Shown here: positions 61,795-64,000 of the stretch, in pieces
Layout of the letters: each line of letters starts with the position of its first letter
How positions within the stretch are numbered: the first letter of the stretch is position 1
NCBI RefSeq assembly: GCF_900566075.1
Contig: NZ_UPHU01000001.1
Coordinates: 3,470,324 to 3,534,323, forward strand
DNA length: 64,000 bases
Origin: Mycobacterium pseudokansasii
GTDB taxonomy: Bacteria > Actinomycetota > Actinomycetes > Mycobacteriales > Mycobacteriaceae
Direction: 5' to 3'
Notes under the pieces: generated by a model
Database searches by the model: none
What the model was told of the DNA's origin: nothing
The model's input: only the letters and a program-made list of their open reading frames with translations
Position numbers and translations under genes: made by a program

Positions 61795-63152
61795 TTCAAG
61801 GTCCTTTTCTGGGCTGCCCGCTCATAGACGGACAGGTCGATGACTGTGGATTCATTTGATGCAGTGGAGGATTCGCTGACTGATGGGTCGGTGTCATGCC
61901 CGGCCAGCAGTTGTGCGGCGGCGGATCTGGCCGCCGGCCCGGGCGGGATGCGTTCCTTGCGGCGATGCGGGCGCCCCGTCGTGGCGGTCGTCATGGCGGC
62001 CGTATCCAGTGCGATGACATGGCCGCTGTCACGGACCATCACCCCGAGGCCGTCGGCGGCCAGGCGGTGTCGGGCAACGACGATGCCGCTGGTGGTGGCG
62101 ATGTCGCAGCACTGTGCGCCGACGGGATGGCTGACTACCACCTGGGCGGCGGCCAACTCCGGTGGCACCGAGTAGCGGTTACCGCGGTAGGACACCAACG
62201 CTTGGCGCGAGGCCGTGCGGGTCTGGGAGATGATCACCGGATAGGGCAGCGCCGGGACCAGTGCCAACGGCTCAGCCTGGGCAACGGTGGCCACCGAGGA
62301 CCGCCCGTCAGCGGTCGCGCGCAGCCGGGTGTCCCCACGCACCGCGGCGAAGCGGTCCACACTGACTTGGGCCTGCTCTGGGGTCAGGTCATCAGCCAGG
62401 GTGCGCCACCAGCGTTGTGCGGCAGTGTGGTTGACCTTCTCGACCACACCCTTGCGATTGCCGCGCCGCGGCGGGCAGATCGCCACTGCCACGCCATAGT
62501 GTTTGGCCACCCCCGCGAACGACGCCGTCACCCGCCCAGAACCAGGATCACAGACGGTAGCCATCCGATCAAAGCGCCATACCCGGCTCACGCCACCAAT
62601 GCCGCGCACCACGTGGTCGATCGCGGCGACCAAGTGCGGCTGATCCTCCAGCGCAGACAGTGCCGCTCGCCACTTCCCCGAATGAGCGAGCGAGCCGACC
62701 AACAGATGCGCGGTCTTACCCCACCCCCACGATGCAGGTGGATCTGGCAATTCCAGCCAGTCCCATTGGGTTTCGTGGCCCGGGGCGTGCGGGATCACCG
62801 CGTTGGGACGTTCGGTCGCCGTGCGACACGCCTGACACGCCGGACGCAGTCCCCGTCGGCGGATGTTGCGGGTCAGGCTCTGATACGACAACCCGAAGCC
62901 GAGCTCCTCCAACTCGTCGTAGAGGGCGCGGGCCCACAGATGCGGGTCCTCGGTCAGCCTCGCGGTGACGTAGTCGACGAACGGATCGAACGGATCCGGA
63001 CTCGGTCGGGCACGCACCCCGGGCGTGCCGTCCCCGTCCACGTACTTGCGGACCGTCTTGCGATCAAACCCGGTATGGCGGGCGATCGCCGAGATCGTCC
63101 AACCACGTTTGCGTAGGGCATGTACTTCCACATCGTCCTCCCATGTGAGCAT
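61791..63152 (-). CDS. istA: IstA transposase of IS21-family element A
   Basis: A 453-residue DDE transposase. N-terminal helix-turn-helix (EVHALRKRGWTISAIARHTGFDRKTVRKYV), then the rve core with HAPGHETQWDWLELP (first Asp), VWRFDRMATVCDPGSGRVTASF (second Asp region), RRGNRKGVVEKVNHTAAQRW (Glu), and a C-terminal beta domain with YRGNRYSVPPELA. The ATG at 63152 was chosen because the family begins with the MLTWEDDVEVHALR pattern; the longer frame reaches into the IS end. Confidence 0.94.
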   Translation of the reverse strand: MLTWEDDVEVHALRKRGWTISAIARHTGFDRKTVRKYVDGDGTPGVRARPSPDPFDPFVDYVTARLTEDPHLWARALYDELEELGFGLSYQSLTRNIRRRGLRPACQACRTATERPNAVIPHAPGHETQWDWLELPDPPASWGWGKTAHLLVGSLAHSGKWRAALSALEDQPHLVAAIDHVVRGIGGVSRVWRFDRMATVCDPGSGRVTASFAGVAKHYGVAVAICPPRRGNRKGVVEKVNHTAAQRWWRTLADDLTPEQAQVSVDRFAAVRGDTRLRATADGRSSVATVAQAEPLALVPALPYPVIISQTRTASRQALVSYRGNRYSVPPELAAAQVVVSHPVGAQCCDIATTSGIVVARHRLAADGLGVMVRDSGHVIALDTAAMTTATTGRPHRRKERIPPGPAARSAAAQLLAGHDTDPSVSESSTASNESTVIDLSVYERAAQKRTLK

Positions 63153-63289
63153 GAGAAAGCGGGCCTCCTTCGGCAGCGCTGCAGGCTTCAGACACCAGCA
63201 GCATCGAAGGAGGCCCGCCCTTCTCGGCGGAGCCACACGGATGGGGAATTTCGATGAGCGTCAGTGGGGAATTTCAGTGAGCGCGGTCA

Positions 63290-63443
63290 GATCCACAAAG
63301 ACGGCGTCACAGCAGTCATCGGAATAATCCCCGGATGGCGAGAAGGCGGGGCTATCGACCTTTTCGGCGAGTGCCGCAACATGAACAACCACCGTACTGA
63401 CAGCAACGCGGTCAGCATCAAAGACCAGCTGAATGCGGGATAA
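63290..63443 (+). pseudogene. LppJ-like copy 2, 3' part
   Basis: The rest of copy 2 after the insertion: IHKDGVTAVIGIIPGWREGG, then LFGECRNMNNHRTDSNAVS and DQLNAG with TAA at 63441-63443. Joining to 60879 across one copy of GATC restores a continuous frame. Confidence 0.88.
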
Positions 63444-63493
63444 AACCCGTGCCCGCAACGGCTTTACCGCATCGACAACACACCAACGAAACC

Positions 63494-64000
63494 ATGAGCT
63501 CGAACGATGGATTCCGGCGGTGGCGAGTACGCCTGGCAGGCTCGACCACCGCGATCTTCCTGTTGGGAGGTTGTTCACTGATGTATCCGTTTGCGCACGA
63601 TGCTGATCGCCCCCGAGCATCCGCTATCCGACGAGCAGGCCATGGCCCAGGTGATCGAGCCAGCGAAGCAGATCGCCAAAGTAGCTGGACTACAGGATGT
63701 CTCGGGAGAATTTGGGTGGGAGTCCTGCAATGACCAGGGCGATCCGCCCTACCGTGGCCGCGTAAACGTCAAGTTTAACGTCCCCGCCGGCATGGATCGC
63801 ATCGCCTACTTTGAGCAAGTGGCCGCAACGATGGTGGCGCATGGCTGGTTGGCCGGCCCCCCACCTGGGCTGCGCCCGTTCGGAACGGCGATCCACACAG
63901 ATGGCGTCATGGCAATCATCGGGGTGAGCCCCTTTCTCGGCGCGGATGGCGATGTCGAACTTTCCCGGCGAGTGTCGCAACATGCGCGACCATCGTCACG
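63494..64000 (+). pseudogene. LppJ-like copy 3, frameshifted and cut by window edge
   Basis: A third tandem copy. ATG 63494 starts SSNDGFRRWRVRLAGSTTAIFLLGGCSLMYPFAHDAD with an intact lipobox. A C5 run at 63610-63614 (four C in copy 1) shifts the frame; one frame over it continues EHPLSDEQAMAQVIEPAKQIAKVAGLQDVSG and GWESCNDQGDPPYRGRV. Near 63972 an extra C in ACTTTCCCGG shifts it again. The end lies beyond the window. Frameshifts in homopolymers could be sequencing errors. Confidence 0.75.

Larger units (their letters stand above)
60880..63289 (-). mobile_element. IS21-family element A, inserted in lppJ copy 2
   Basis: Length 2410 bases. Inverted ends start TGATCGCGCTCA (left) and TGACCGCGCTCA (right, opposite strand), each followed by repeats of a GAAATTCC-type motif. 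The four bases GATC at 60876-60879 and 63290-63293 are the target duplication. It carries istA and istB with an ATGA overlap. Both genes are intact. It differs clearly from IS21-family element B. Confidence 0.92.

Overview
This window is chromosomal DNA from a slow-growing Mycobacterium close to the M. tuberculosis complex but not of it. From about 1 to 29.5 kb the gene order follows the M. tuberculosis Rv2051c-Rv2075c neighbourhood: lnt, amidohydrolase, fxsA, dienelactone hydrolase, a PPOX-fold protein, cobN, cobG-cobH-cobIJ, blaC, sigC, cobK-cobM-cobL, an SDR, the Rv2074 and Rv2075c homologues. Names taken from M. tuberculosis rest on remembered protein sequences and gene order; no search was run. 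Differences from M. tuberculosis are that lnt and ppm1 are separate genes with an ATGA junction, a BVMO-type monooxygenase, an alpha/beta hydrolase and a decayed PE_PGRS lie between cobN and cobG, an mmpS-mmpL pair lies between cobIJ and blaC, and a zinc-finger membrane protein is encoded in frame in front of sigC. The cob genes of this region cover most of the corrin-ring steps of cobalamin synthesis and are tightly packed, several with 4-base stop/start overlaps.

From about 29.7 to 42.3 kb lies a minus-strand accessory island whose first part (29.7-34.6 kb) is visibly richer in A/T than the flanks. It looks like a toxin-immunity array of the CpnT/TNT type. An intact CpnT-like protein (34601-37138) carries a non-TNT C-terminal tip and is followed by a small candidate immunity gene. 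Downstream are three IFT-like immunity genes. Two of these are preceded by decayed orphan TNT toxin tips whose stop codons overlap the immunity start as ATGA; there are also members of a second immunity-like family and an orphan tip of a third toxin. Upstream are two lipoproteins, small membrane proteins and a protein with an Rv2079-type N-terminus but a different C-terminus.

From 42.3 to 64 kb the content resembles Rv2076c-Rv2084 in a rearranged order: two paralogous membrane proteins, the Rv2082-Rv2083-Rv2084 homologues (plus strand), an Rv2077A/Rv2077c-like pair with a candidate immunity gene (minus strand), an Rv2079-like hydrolase and three tandem lppJ-like lipoprotein copies (plus strand). 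Insertion sequences have remodelled this part: an IS256-family element with an 8-bp target duplication inside the remnant of an IS3-family element, an IS1549-like element flanked by 614-bp direct repeats and itself interrupted by an IS21-family element (5-bp duplication), and a second IS21-family element (4-bp duplication) that splits lppJ copy 2.

The best candidate for an undescribed system is the array of displaced TNT tips and IFT-like immunity genes, together with exchangeable toxin tips on CpnT-like, Rv2077c-like and Rv2079-like N-terminal chassis. Several genes here have single-base frameshifts, some of them in short homopolymers, so true pseudogenes and assembly errors cannot be told apart from this sequence alone. 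No tRNA, rRNA or CRISPR array was seen.
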